The notes beneath the pieces were generated by a model. That model was given only the letters and a program-made list of their open reading frames with translations. It had not been told where the DNA came from and did no database searches. From the NCBI GenBank assembly GCA_035471925.1, contig DATIPO010000340.1, positions 1 through 64,000 of the forward strand: a stretch of DNA of 64,000 nucleotides, given 5' to 3'. The translations under genes and the position numbers were made by a program. The DNA is from JANQFM01 sp035471925 (GTDB taxonomy: Bacteria; Acidobacteriota; UBA6911; RPQK01; DATIPO01). Positions 15,988 to 25,163 of this stretch are shown here, one piece after another. Each line of letters begins with the position of its first letter. Positions within the stretch are counted from its first letter, which is position 1.

Positions 15988-17655
15988 ATGAGACTCAAGA
16001 CTGCTTTTTTGACTATTTGGCTGGGGTTGCTGGCAGCAACCGGACTCTTGGCCCAAGACGACGAGCGTTGGAAGACCGATCCGCGGCTGGAAGAAGGGCA
16101 GATCGCCCCCTATCTGGATGGATTGGGCGATCATTCCCATGCCGTCACCGCCTCCGGCGAGGACGTGCAGAAGTTCTTTGACCAGGGGTTGGCTCTGACC
16201 TACGGCTTCAACCACGCCGAAGCCATCCGCGCCTTTCGCGAGGGAGCCCGGCGTGATCCGGGCTGTGCCATGTGCTATTGGGGACAGGCCTTGGCCCTGG
16301 GCCCAAACATCAATTCGCGCATGTCGAGCGAGAACGCCGAGAAGGCTTACATCGCCATTCAGAAGGCTATGGAGCTGCGCGATTCGGTCACGGACAAGGA
16401 AAAGGCGCTTATCGAGGCCTTGGCTCAGCGCTACGCTGAGGATCCTGAAGCCGAAAGGCTGCCCCTGGACGAGGCCTACCGCGACGCCATGCGTCAGGTG
16501 GCCCTGCAGTATCCCGACGACCCCGATGTCCAGACCCTTTTCGCAGCCTCCATCATGAACGTCAATCCCTGGTCCGGACACGAGTACTGGAACAAAGACG
16601 GCACGCCGCGTCCCGGGACGGTGGAGTTTACCCGGGTGCTGGAGGACACGATGCAGAAGCATCCCGACCACGCGGGAGCCCACCATTACTACATCCATGC
16701 CGTGGAGGCCTCGCCCGAGCCAGATCTTGCCGTCCCCAGCGCCGAGAAGCTGGGCAAGCTCATGCCGGGAGCCGGACACATCGTCCACATGCCCTCCCAC
16801 GTCTACATCCGGGTGGGACGCTACGCTGACGCCACCAAGAGCAACGAAATGGCCGTGGAAGCCGACGAGGGGTACATCACCCAGTGCTCCGCTCAGGGAC
16901 TCTATCCCGAGGGCTACTACCCCCACAACATCCACTTCCTGTGGGCTGCCGCCTCGCGCGAGGGGCACAGCGAAAAGGCCATCGCCGCCGCTCACAAGAC
17001 GGCCAGCAAGGTGCCCGACGAGATGGCTCATCATGTTGCCAACTTCCGCGTCGCGCCTTATTTCGCGTTGGTGCGCTTCGGCAAGTGGGACCAGATGCTG
17101 GCCCAGCCCGAACCGCCCCAGAAGGCTCTCCTGGTGCGCGGCGTCTGGCATTACGGTCGCGGGATGGCCTTCCGCGCCCAGGGACACCTCTACCAGGCAG
17201 CCGCCGAACTCGACCGCCTCAACGCCCTCCTCAACGACCCCGCCATGGAGGATCAGCAGGCCCAGTCCAATCCCGGCGAACTGGTCTTGCAGGTGGCCCG
17301 CCACGTGCTGGCAGGCGAGATCCTGGCCAAGAAGGGACGCTACGACGATGCCGTGGCCGAACTGTCGACGGCCGTCCGCTATGAGGACGGCATGACCTAC
17401 ACCGAGCCGGCCGATTGGGACTTCCCGGCCCGCCTCAACCTGGGCGCGGTGCTGCTGGAAGCGGGACGCGACTTTGAAGCCGAAGTGGTCTACTGGGAAG
17501 ACCTCAAGCGCAACCCCGAGAACGGCTGGGCCCTTTTCGGCCTCCACCAGGCGCTGACCCGCCAGGGCAAGGACCAACACGCTCAACTGGTGTGGAAGCG
17601 CTTTGAAAGCGCCTGGTCCGGCGCCGACATCCAACTCCAGGCCTCACGCTTCTAA
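15988..17655 (+). CDS. Exported TPR protein
   Basis: A 555-residue secreted or periplasmic protein. The signal peptide is MRLKTAFLTIWLGLLAATGLLAQ. TPR-like helices then run throughout (FNHAEAIRAFREGARRDPGC; CYWGQALALGPNIN; GRYADATKSNEMAVEAD; KGRYDDAVAELSTAVRYED), with conserved GCAMCYWG and GAHHYYIHAVE blocks that I have seen in a family of large exported TPR proteins of unknown function. The histidine-rich block is suggestive of metal binding but no CxxCH heme site exists. The ATG at 15988 has GGAGAG upstream; an in-frame start at 15790 would precede the signal peptide with 66 atypical residues. Confidence 0.8.
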   Translation: MRLKTAFLTIWLGLLAATGLLAQDDERWKTDPRLEEGQIAPYLDGLGDHSHAVTASGEDVQKFFDQGLALTYGFNHAEAIRAFREGARRDPGCAMCYWGQALALGPNINSRMSSENAEKAYIAIQKAMELRDSVTDKEKALIEALAQRYAEDPEAERLPLDEAYRDAMRQVALQYPDDPDVQTLFAASIMNVNPWSGHEYWNKDGTPRPGTVEFTRVLEDTMQKHPDHAGAHHYYIHAVEASPEPDLAVPSAEKLGKLMPGAGHIVHMPSHVYIRVGRYADATKSNEMAVEADEGYITQCSAQGLYPEGYYPHNIHFLWAAASREGHSEKAIAAAHKTASKVPDEMAHHVANFRVAPYFALVRFGKWDQMLAQPEPPQKALLVRGVWHYGRGMAFRAQGHLYQAAAELDRLNALLNDPAMEDQQAQSNPGELVLQVARHVLAGEILAKKGRYDDAVAELSTAVRYEDGMTYTEPADWDFPARLNLGAVLLEAGRDFEAEVVYWEDLKRNPENGWALFGLHQALTRQGKDQHAQLVWKRFESAWSGADIQLQASRF

Positions 17656-17892
17656 TCGAGGAGGCCAAACAGGTATTCTGGCCCCTTGCCCGCGTTTCCT
17701 CCGGGGTGGTCTGCTGTGGTGCCGCGTCCATCCGCACTGACTGGGTTGCAGTCCGTCGCCTGCTCAATGTACCGCACAAGTACGTTTATGCGGGTCCTCG
17801 GTCGCGACGTCTTGTCATCATGGCGCCGGCCTTCCCTGGCGACGACAACCCGTGAAATGCGGGCTGGGAGTCTCCCTTTCGGGGCACCAGCC

Positions 17893-18345
17893 TCAACCCA
17901 AGAGCGGATGCCACAGGGAAAGTGTCAGGAGGCCCTGAGCGAGCAGGGCGGTGATCAACGCCTTGCCCATCGGGGTCCCCTGCCCGGTCCGCCGCAAGCG
18001 GTGGATGGTGAAGACCGCCAGCGGGACCCACAGCAGGACTCCCGACAGCGAGCCAGGAGAATAGGCGGCGGTCAGGACCCACTCGGCCAGGTGGGCGCAA
18101 GCGTTTGCGAGGTAAAAGAAGGCCAGCGTCATCAACGGCCACTGGAAACGCTCGTCTTGTCGAAAACGGGCCACCACCGCGGCCATCACCAGCAGACCTG
18201 CGCCTGTGGAACCGAGAAAGAAGACCTGCGACATCGATGTGCCTCCCCGGCTGGCCAACCACTCGGCATATCCCCCTTGCGCGGCCCATTCCTCCACGAT
18301 GTGGACGGCCAAGAAGAAGGGGTAGAGCCACACCCACTTTCCCAT
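17893..18345 (-). CDS. HXXEE-domain membrane protein
   Basis: A 150-residue inner-membrane protein with about five hydrophobic helices. The family signature HXXEE is at residues 15-19 (HIVEE), in the first helix, and a second NACAHLAEW block follows in the middle. The function of this family is not established. The ATG at 18345 is preceded by GGAGGTGA at 5 nt, which decides the start over an in-frame codon at 18414. It is convergent with the TPR gene to its left and divergent from the BNR gene. Confidence 0.75.
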   Translation of the reverse strand: MGKWVWLYPFFLAVHIVEEWAAQGGYAEWLASRGGTSMSQVFFLGSTGAGLLVMAAVVARFRQDERFQWPLMTLAFFYLANACAHLAEWVLTAAYSPGSLSGVLLWVPLAVFTIHRLRRTGQGTPMGKALITALLAQGLLTLSLWHPLLG

Positions 18346-18563
18346 CCCAATCACCTCCGATGCGTCGAAACGAACTGTGAGACCGGCACGCGACGATTGG
18401 ACAACCTGCCGCATGAGGGGGCTGGATCCGCGCCGTCCTCGAGTCTCGCCAAGAGTTCATCTTGCCGTAAATGATCACTTTTGTTGAGCCAGGTTCTCGA
18501 CTCGCCGCCTTCCGCAAGATAGGATAGCGTGCAATCAGTCAACTCTACGACCACGAGGACGAG

Positions 18564-21500
18564 ATGAAGATGATGAAAGCGAAGGCGACAGGGTATGGGG
18601 GACCGTGGCTGGTCCTCCTGATGATTTGGGTAGTGGCTTCTTGCGCGGTGCTGAGCGCGGGTCCGGCCTTTGGGCCCTTTCAGGGTCAAGAGCAAGGTCA
18701 GGAGGAACAAGAAGGCCAGGAAGGCGAAGAGAAGAAGGAGGAGACGCCTCCCCTTTACAAGGTCAAGACTCCCGGACTCAAGTTCCGCAGCATTGGTCCG
18801 GCCTTGACCGCGGGACGCATTGCCGATTTCGCCGTCAATCCCGACAATCCCGCCCAGTACTACGTGGCCGTGGCGTCGGGCGGTGTATGGAAGACCGACA
18901 ACAAAGGCATCACCTTCGAGCCCATCTTCGACGGCCAGGGCTCCTATTCCATCGGCTGCGTCAGCCTCGATCCTAACAACCACCACGTGGTCTGGGTGGG
19001 GACGGGCGAGAACAACAACCAGCGCAGCGTCCCCTACGGCGACGGCGTCTACAAGTCGCTGGACGGCGGCAAGTCCTGGAAGCATATGGGGCTCAAGGAG
19101 TCGGAACACATCGGGATGATCGCCATCGATCCCCGCGACTCCAGCGTGGTCTACGTGGCCGCTTACGGTCCGCTGTGGTCGGCTGGCGGCGACCGCGGAC
19201 TCTACAAGTCCACCGACGGAGGCCAGAACTGGGAGAAGGTGCTGGAAATCAGCGAGAATACGGGCGTCAGCGAAGTTCATCTCGATCCCCGCAATCCTGA
19301 CCTCATCTACGCCGTGGCCCACCAACGCCGCCGCCACGTCTTCACCCTCATCGACGGCGGACCCGAGTCGGCCGTCTACAAGTCCGAGGACGCAGGGACC
19401 AACTGGCGCAAGATCATGAAGGGCCTGCCGGGCGGCCACGTGGGACGCATCGGCATGGACATTTCGCCCGCCAATCCCGACGTGCTCTACGCCATCGTCG
19501 AGGCCCAGGGACGCCGGGGCGGATTCTTCCGTTCCACCAACCGCGGCGAGACCTGGAGCCGGCGAAGCTCCTACACCTCGCGGGGCAACTACTACCAGGA
19601 AATCTTCGCCGATCCCGCCGATGTCGACCGGGTCTACTCGATGGACACCTTCGGACAGGTCACTGATGACGGCGGTGCCACCTGGGAGCGCTACGGCGGA
19701 CGCAACCGCCACGTCGACGACCACGCTCTGTGGATCGATCCCGACAATCCCGACTACCTGCTCAACGGCAACGACGGAGGCATCTACGAGTCCTACGACC
19801 GGGGACGCAATTGGCGCTTCATGACCCAGCTTCCCATCACCCAGTTCTACAAGGTGGAGGTCGACAACGCCGAGCCCTTCTACAACGTCTACGGCGGAAC
19901 CCAGGACAACTACAGCCTGGGCGGACCGTCCCGTACCACCAGCCGCAACGGCATTGAAAACGCCGACTGGTTCGTGACCAAGGGCGGCGACGGATTCGAG
20001 ACCCAGGTCGATCCTGAGGACCCCAACATCATCTACGCTCAGTCGCAGTACGGGAGTCTGGCCCGCTTCGACCGGCGCAGCGGAGAGAGCATCGCCATCC
20101 AGCCCCAGGAAGGTGAGGGCGAGAACGCCTACATCTGGAATTGGGACTCGCCGCTGCTCATCAGTCCCCATTCCAAGACCCGCCTCTACTTCGCCGCCGA
20201 CAAGGTCTTCCGCAGCGACGACCAGGGCGAGAGCTGGACGGCGGTGAGCGGCGACCTGACCCGCCAGATCGACCGCAACACCCTGGACGTGATGGGGCAG
20301 ACTTGGCCCATGGACGCGGTCGCCAAGCATGCATCAACGTCCACCTACGGCAACATCGTGGCCCTCGAGGAATCGGCCCGGATTGAAGGCCTGCTCTACG
20401 CCGGCACCGATGACGGGCTGATTCACGTGACCGGCGACGGCGGCGGCGAGTGGACGCGCCATGAGACGTTTCCCGGCGTCCCCGACATGACCTACGTCAA
20501 CGAGGTGCTGCCCTCGCGTCACGACGACGACACTGTCTACGCCGCTTTCAACAATCACAAGCGGGGCGACTTCAAGCCCTACGTCCTCAAGAGCACCGAC
20601 CGGGGAGCGTCCTGGACATCCATCGCCTCCAACCTGCCCGAGAGGGGATCGGTCTACGCGCTGGCCGAGGATCCCGTCAATCCCGACCTGCTCTTCGCGG
20701 GGACGGAATTCGGCGTCTTCTACACCCTCGACGGGGGCCAGTACTGGAAGCAGTTCAAAGCCGGACTGCCCACCATCGCCGTGCGCGACATCGCCATCCA
20801 GGAGCGTGAGGACGACCTGGTGCTGGGCACCTTTGGACGCAGCTTCTATGTCCTCGACAATTACAGCGCCCTGCGCGACCTGAGCCAGGACGTGATCGAC
20901 CAGGAAGGCCATCTCTTCGAGGTGTCCGACGCCCTCATGTTCATCCCTTACAGCCGCGTGGGGGGAGGCGGCAAGGGGTTTCAGGGCGAGAACTTCTTCG
21001 TCACTCCCAATCCCGATGTGGGAGCCAAGATCACCTTCTACTTCAAGGAAACCATCAAGACTCTGGAGCAGAAACGGGAGGAAGAAGAGTCCAAGAAGTT
21101 CAAGGAAAAGGAAGTCATCGAATACCCCAGCTACGAGGAAATGCGGGCTGAGGAAGAAGAGGAAGAGCCTTTCCTGCTCTTGACCATCACCGACGCTCAG
21201 GGCAATGAGGTGCGCCGTCTGCGTCATGCCGCCCGCGAAGGCGTCCAGCGCATCAACTGGGACCTGCGCTTTCCCGATACCAGCGAGGCCGACAGCGATG
21301 CCGCCGATCCCGGCGAGGACGTCGATTCCGGCATTCTGGTGCTGCCGGGGACCTACAACGTGACCCTCTCCAAGAGCGTCAACGGCGAGGTTACCCAGGT
21401 GGCGGGTCCGCAGAGCTTCGAGGTCAGACTGCTGGGCGACCGAACCTTCCCGCCCAGCGATCCGGAGGCCATGCTGGCCTTCAACCAGCGGCTGCTGGAA

Positions 21501-21932
21501 CTCAACCGGGCCATCACCGGCGCCCGCCGGGCCGTAGGCGACTTGGGCAACAAGCTGGAACTGATGCGCGGCGCCCTCAAGGCCGTCGAACCCTACCCGC
21601 AGGGCGTCGACGACCAACTCGACGACCTGGAAGACCGCTTGGACAGCGTCCGGCGCACGCTCTTCGGCGACTCCACCCGGCGCCGTCTCGACCAGGATCA
21701 GCCGCCCTCGCTCTTCTCGCGCGTCAACAGCACCCTCTTCGCGGGCTTCCGCTCCATCTCCGATCCGACCGGAACCCAGGAGAGGGTCTACCAGATCATC
21801 GAGCAGGAGTTTGATCCCGTCATCACTGAGATCAACGACATGCTCACCAACGCGGTTCCGGCCCTGGAACAGCGCCTCTCCGACCTGGGCGCCCCCTGGA
21901 CCCCCGGCCGCACCATCGACTGGAGGAAGTAA
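18564..21932 (+). CDS. Exported BNR/sortilin-like propeller protein (VPS10-type)
   Basis: A 1122-residue secreted protein. An N-terminal hydrophobic segment (about residues 14-36) acts as signal peptide. Residues ~60-790 form two or more beta-propellers built on Asp-box/BNR repeats: STDGGQNWEKV, SEDAGTNWRKI, STNRGETWSRR, SYDRGRNWRFM, SDDQGESWTAV and STDRGASWTSI. The C-terminal third has a FlgD/Ig-like block (DAQGNEVRRLRHAAREGVQ) and coiled-coil helices (LLELNRAITGARRAVGDLGNKL). Annotation pipelines often call such proteins glycosyl hydrolases, but Asp boxes alone do not prove sialidase or other hydrolase activity. A strong hairpin follows the stop. Two long antisense frames across it are shadows. 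Confidence 0.85.
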   Translation: MKMMKAKATGYGGPWLVLLMIWVVASCAVLSAGPAFGPFQGQEQGQEEQEGQEGEEKKEETPPLYKVKTPGLKFRSIGPALTAGRIADFAVNPDNPAQYYVAVASGGVWKTDNKGITFEPIFDGQGSYSIGCVSLDPNNHHVVWVGTGENNNQRSVPYGDGVYKSLDGGKSWKHMGLKESEHIGMIAIDPRDSSVVYVAAYGPLWSAGGDRGLYKSTDGGQNWEKVLEISENTGVSEVHLDPRNPDLIYAVAHQRRRHVFTLIDGGPESAVYKSEDAGTNWRKIMKGLPGGHVGRIGMDISPANPDVLYAIVEAQGRRGGFFRSTNRGETWSRRSSYTSRGNYYQEIFADPADVDRVYSMDTFGQVTDDGGATWERYGGRNRHVDDHALWIDPDNPDYLLNGNDGGIYESYDRGRNWRFMTQLPITQFYKVEVDNAEPFYNVYGGTQDNYSLGGPSRTTSRNGIENADWFVTKGGDGFETQVDPEDPNIIYAQSQYGSLARFDRRSGESIAIQPQEGEGENAYIWNWDSPLLISPHSKTRLYFAADKVFRSDDQGESWTAVSGDLTRQIDRNTLDVMGQTWPMDAVAKHASTSTYGNIVALEESARIEGLLYAGTDDGLIHVTGDGGGEWTRHETFPGVPDMTYVNEVLPSRHDDDTVYAAFNNHKRGDFKPYVLKSTDRGASWTSIASNLPERGSVYALAEDPVNPDLLFAGTEFGVFYTLDGGQYWKQFKAGLPTIAVRDIAIQEREDDLVLGTFGRSFYVLDNYSALRDLSQDVIDQEGHLFEVSDALMFIPYSRVGGGGKGFQGENFFVTPNPDVGAKITFYFKETIKTLEQKREEEESKKFKEKEVIEYPSYEEMRAEEEEEEPFLLLTITDAQGNEVRRLRHAAREGVQRINWDLRFPDTSEADSDAADPGEDVDSGILVLPGTYNVTLSKSVNGEVTQVAGPQSFEVRLLGDRTFPPSDPEAMLAFNQRLLELNRAITGARRAVGDLGNKLELMRGALKAVEPYPQGVDDQLDDLEDRLDSVRRTLFGDSTRRRLDQDQPPSLFSRVNSTLFAGFRSISDPTGTQERVYQIIEQEFDPVITEINDMLTNAVPALEQRLSDLGAPWTPGRTIDWRK

Positions 21933-21945
21933 GAGCCCGCTCCAA

Positions 21946-21987
21946 CACCGCGACTCTGGGGCCGGGCCAGGCGGCAGAGTCGCGGTG
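21946..21987. terminator. 13-bp hairpin between convergent genes
   Basis: Perfect arms CACCGCGACTCTG (21946-21958) and CAGAGTCGCGGTG (21975-21987) with a 16-nt loop, 13 nt after the BNR stop and 48 nt from the end of the convergent DUF4143 gene. There is no T run on either side, so it may act as a bidirectional or Rho-assisted terminator. Confidence 0.6.
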
Positions 21988-22035
21988 CAACGTCGCTGCA
22001 ACGCGAATATTGATCGGCGGCGGCTCCCCCCGGGC

Positions 22036-23205
22036 CTACTCGACCGGTCGTTGCAGTTGGCCGATCAGCTTGGGAAGGGCGGCCAGGGGAATTGCCGTGA
22101 TGGTGTCGTCGACATCATATTCTTTGCTGCCGGGGTAGATGGTCCAGATGTGCTCCAAGTCGAGGTCTTGGCGGGCGCTGACCATCGAGCGGGTCCGCCC
22201 CGGAGCGTCGGCGTACTTGAACTCAAAGCCATAGCGCTTCCCTCTCACGGTGAGCATCAGGGCGAGTTCTGCGCCTCCGTGGGTGGCCCAGAAGTAGGCG
22301 TCGCGCGTCCCCAGCAGACCAACCGCCTGCTCGAGGGCGAATCCTTCCCAGGACGCGCCCAGCTTAGGGTGTCCCTCAAGCTCACCGAGGGTGCCGATCT
22401 GGAGAAGGGCGTGCAGTATGCCGGAATCGCGCAGATAGACTTTGGGAGACTTGACCTGGCGTTTGGCGAGATTCTCAAACCAGGGCGGCAGAATCCGCAC
22501 CATGAAGGCTCCAGAGAGGATGTCTAGGTAGCTGCGCGCTGTGTTTTCCGAGGTCCCCAGCGAACGCGCGAACTGGGCAGCGTTCCAGATCTGCCCGTGA
22601 TAGTGGGCTACCATGCTCCAAAAGCGCCTCAAGGTTTCGGCCGGAACCGAGATGCCGAGCTGGGGGATGTCGCGCTCGAGAAAAGTGCGGATGAAGTCCT
22701 GACGCCAGAGAAGGCTGGCCTCGTCATCCGGCGAAAGGAACGACCGGGGGAATCCCCCCCGCACCCAGAGCCGGCGCAGGTTCTCCGAGCCTGCCTCGCG
22801 GACATCGAATCCGGCTAGATCGACGAATCCGATGCGCCCCGCCAGCGATTCCGATACCCCGCGCACCATCTGCGGGGACGCCGAGCCGAGCAGCAAGAAG
22901 CGGGCCGGATTCTGGGGCCGGTCAACTAGAACTCGAAGCAGTTCAAAAAGCTTGGGCTGGCGTTGAACTTCGTCGATGATCACCAGCCCCGAGAGTCTCT
23001 CAAGGGTCGTCATAGGAGCCGACAAGCGCCGGACATCGACCGGATTCTCCAAGTCGAAAAACTCGCACGTCTCTTCCTCACGGTCCGCTACCATCCTGGC
23101 CAAAGTCGTCTTGCCGCATTGCCTCGGTCCCAGCAGCCCCGCAACCGGATTCAGCTCAAGGGCCCTTTCCACCCGCTTCAAAGCATTAGGACGTGGAACG
23201 ATCAT
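22036..23205 (-). CDS. AAA ATPase with DUF4143 domain
   Basis: A 389-residue protein with an N-terminal P-loop ATPase (Walker A GPRQCGKTT, residues 26-34; Walker B LVIIDEVQR; FLLLGSASPQ sensor) and a C-terminal DUF4143 region (GISVPAETLRRFWSMVAHYHGQIWNAAQFARSLG; SPKVYLRDSGILHALL; and a PD-(D/E)xK-like ELALMLTVRGKRYGFEFKYADAP, both cited as markers). This family is common, often in several copies per genome, and its role is unclear; an involvement in mobile or stress functions is only suspected. A consensus promoter sits so close to the ATG that the message should be leaderless. Confidence 0.85.
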   Translation of the reverse strand: MIVPRPNALKRVERALELNPVAGLLGPRQCGKTTLARMVADREEETCEFFDLENPVDVRRLSAPMTTLERLSGLVIIDEVQRQPKLFELLRVLVDRPQNPARFLLLGSASPQMVRGVSESLAGRIGFVDLAGFDVREAGSENLRRLWVRGGFPRSFLSPDDEASLLWRQDFIRTFLERDIPQLGISVPAETLRRFWSMVAHYHGQIWNAAQFARSLGTSENTARSYLDILSGAFMVRILPPWFENLAKRQVKSPKVYLRDSGILHALLQIGTLGELEGHPKLGASWEGFALEQAVGLLGTRDAYFWATHGGAELALMLTVRGKRYGFEFKYADAPGRTRSMVSARQDLDLEHIWTIYPGSKEYDVDDTITAIPLAALPKLIGQLQRPVE

Positions 23206-23211
23206 TCATCC

Positions 23212-23239
23212 ATCATAACCTTGAAATTCCTCATGTCAA
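23212..23239 (-). promoter_or_regulatory. Consensus sigma70 promoter of the DUF4143 gene
   Basis: On the minus strand TTGACA (23239-23234) and TATGAT (23217-23212) are separated by 16 nt. The -10 box ends 6 nt before the ATG at 23205, so transcription should start at the A of the start codon. Confidence 0.65.
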
Positions 23240-23360
23240 CTGAGGATTTTCAAGGCAGTAGAGAAAGTGGGCACCCCCCTCCGACCCGCGCTCCCTGGAC
23301 CCCCGCTCCTCTTGGGTCAGAATGCCAAGGGGAGTATCATGAAAGAAAAGGAGGTGTCGT

Positions 23361-23720
23361 ATGGATACCGCTTTTCGCAAGGCCACGCTCTGGATCGCCA
23401 AGGGCATCGGACTCGCCTATCTGCTCCTGCTGATGATCTTGAGCCTGGATGCCTTTTCCTTGCCCGGTCCCTGGTGGCAAGACCTGATCGGATTCGCCAT
23501 CCACCTGATCCCGGCAGCCATTTTCGGCGCCGCTCTGTGGTTGGCCTGGAAACACCCGATGGCAGGCGCCTTGACACTCATCGCTTTGGGGCTGCTGTTT
23601 ACCTTCTACTTCTCCACCTTCCGCGCCTGGCCCCCCTTCCTCTCCGTCTCCATGCCCCTTTTCCTGACCGCCTTCCTGTTCGCAGTAGCCGGCTGGCCGA
23701 CTCACAAGCCGGCCCACTGA
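23361..23720 (+). CDS. Small four-helix membrane protein
   Basis: A 119-residue hydrophobic protein with four predicted transmembrane helices (IAKGIGLAYLLLLMILSL; DLIGFAIHLIPAAIFGAALWLAW; GALTLIALGLLFTFYFSTF; VSMPLFLTAFLFAVAGW; cited as segments). The H in HLIPA and the W residues are in positions I have seen in a small uncharacterised membrane family. An AAAGGAGG lies 6-7 nt before the ATG. It stands alone between the divergent DUF4143 gene and a convergent PD40 gene. Function unknown. Confidence 0.7.
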   Translation: MDTAFRKATLWIAKGIGLAYLLLLMILSLDAFSLPGPWWQDLIGFAIHLIPAAIFGAALWLAWKHPMAGALTLIALGLLFTFYFSTFRAWPPFLSVSMPLFLTAFLFAVAGWPTHKPAH

Positions 23721-23744
23721 GCCCAGGAGCCCTTCCCATTTTCA

Positions 23745-24794
23745 TCAGCGCGGCCACGGGCGCCAGCGGCCTTCGGCTTGGCGGCCGGGGGATTGGACTA
23801 TGGGCTGGGGAAGGGAGGAGGCATCCAGAGGCACCATGTAGAGATTGAGGTCGTCCAGGTTGTCGGGGTCGGGGGCGGCGGTGAAGAGGAGCCATCGGCC
23901 GTCCGGGGACCAAGTAGGGTACCAGTTCTTGCCCTCGCCGACGATGACGCGCCGGCCGCTGCCGTCGGGACGGATGACTTCGATGCGCGACGTGTCGCCA
24001 TCGTCGGAGTAGAAGGCGATCAGCGATCCGTCGGGGGAAAAGCGGGACGCCGAGTTGGAGCGTTCTTCGTCGGTTAGTCGTCGCAGGATGGTGCCTTCTG
24101 CATCGGCCAGAAAGAGGTCGCTGGGTCGCTCTCCCATCTTGCGGGAAAAGACGATGAGCGATCCGTCGGGTGAGAAATTCGCTCCTGCGGATGTCCCGAG
24201 CGGCTCTTTCAGGAGCCGGCGCTGACCGCTTCCGTCGGCATTCATGATGTAGATGTGGGGGCTGCGCTCCTCCTCCGCCTGCTTCGGCGGCATCTTCCCC
24301 GCGGGCTCTCCGGCTTCTCTCGATTCCTTGTCAAGCTCGTCTGTATCGGAGTCCTCAGAACCGGATTCCACTGGCTCGGCGCGCCAGGAGGTGAAGGCGA
24401 TGCGTGCTCCGTCGGGCGTCCAGGCGGGGAGGTAGTCATGGTCGGGATGATCGGTCAGGCGGCGCTGGTTGGACCCGTCGGCGTCCATGACCCAGATGTC
24501 GAGCTTGCCGTCGCGTCCGCTTTGGAAGGCGATGCGTGAGCCGTCAGGGGACCACTCCGCCCAATTGTCGCCCCCCGGGTTGCGGCTCAGGTTGATCCAC
24601 TCGTCGTCGCCCGGACGCAGCAAATAGATCTCGCCGTTGCCCTCCCGGTTGGACATGAAGAGCAGGTCGGCTTGCTGAGGCGACCAGTCGATAGCGCTCA
24701 CGTCTGTTGGCTCGTGTGAGCAAGCCGCCAGATGCAGTGCCAGGAGGCACCAAGAAAACTGCTGAAGAAACTGCTTTAACCTTCTTGGTAGCAT
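23745..24794 (-). CDS. Lipoprotein with TolB-like PD40 beta-propeller
   Basis: A 349-residue lipoprotein. The signal peptide ends in a lipobox-like LALHLAAC, so the mature protein should be anchored at a membrane by a lipidated cysteine. Six PD40/WD40-like blades follow, each with the SPDGSRIAF type motif: AEWSPDGSRIAFQSGRDG, PAWTPDGARIAFTSWR, ANFSPDGSLIVFSRK, SRFSPDGSLIAFYSDDG and PTWSPDGRWLLFTA. An acidic linker (EDSDTDELDKE) breaks the middle blade. TolB-like propellers act in protein-protein contacts. I chose the ATG at 24794 because the in-frame start further upstream adds 25 residues before the signal peptide. Confidence 0.8.
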   Translation of the reverse strand: MLPRRLKQFLQQFSWCLLALHLAACSHEPTDVSAIDWSPQQADLLFMSNREGNGEIYLLRPGDDEWINLSRNPGGDNWAEWSPDGSRIAFQSGRDGKLDIWVMDADGSNQRRLTDHPDHDYLPAWTPDGARIAFTSWRAEPVESGSEDSDTDELDKESREAGEPAGKMPPKQAEEERSPHIYIMNADGSGQRRLLKEPLGTSAGANFSPDGSLIVFSRKMGERPSDLFLADAEGTILRRLTDEERSNSASRFSPDGSLIAFYSDDGDTSRIEVIRPDGSGRRVIVGEGKNWYPTWSPDGRWLLFTAAPDPDNLDDLNLYMVPLDASSLPQPIVQSPGRQAEGRWRPWPR

Positions 24795-25163
24795 GTGATT
24801 CCCTTCCATCCTTCTCTTTGCCATCACCGTCCTCAGGACCTGCGGGCACAAACCGCCGCGGCTGACCAAGGCCTGTCAGGAACTTGATCCTGGCATCGCG
24901 ACCCTGCTCGATCATGGCATAAAGAGCACCTCCCATTATTGGAAAAATCTGAGTTGATCCAGCAGGGACGGGAGGCGTCAGGAGGCTGCGACCGCGCGGT
25001 TGAGGCGCACACACTCGAAGTGCATTGTCGTCTCTTTCGTCAAATAGCGGCAAACGGCTGCTTTCCCCGGCTCGCGCTCTTTGATGATGGCGAGAACTGG
25101 TCGCGGGCGATACTGACCTTTTCATTGGACGCCGTGAAAATACTGGCCTAGAATCGGGAATTC
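24795..25163. other. Intergenic region, divergent promoters
   Basis: 369 nt between the divergent PD40 lipoprotein and APC-USP genes. It contains the promoter of the latter at its right end. Short frames on both strands have no family resemblance. No gene seen. Confidence 0.4.
25125..25154 (+). promoter_or_regulatory. Sigma70-like promoter of the APC-USP gene
   Basis: TTGGAC (25125-25130) and TAGAAT (25149-25154) are 18 nt apart. The -10 box ends 9 nt before the ATG at 25164, again predicting a leaderless or very short leader. Confidence 0.5.

Noticed and set aside
15883..17634. 583-codon minus-strand frame opposite the exported TPR gene
   Set aside because: Same explanation: antisense shadow of a well-supported gene, no recognisable domain.
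18351..22001. Two long minus-strand frames (659 and 555 codons) opposite the BNR protein gene
   Set aside because: They mirror a clear plus-strand gene, have valine/glycine/histidine-heavy shadow composition and no domain or start signal; high GC3 creates such antisense frames.
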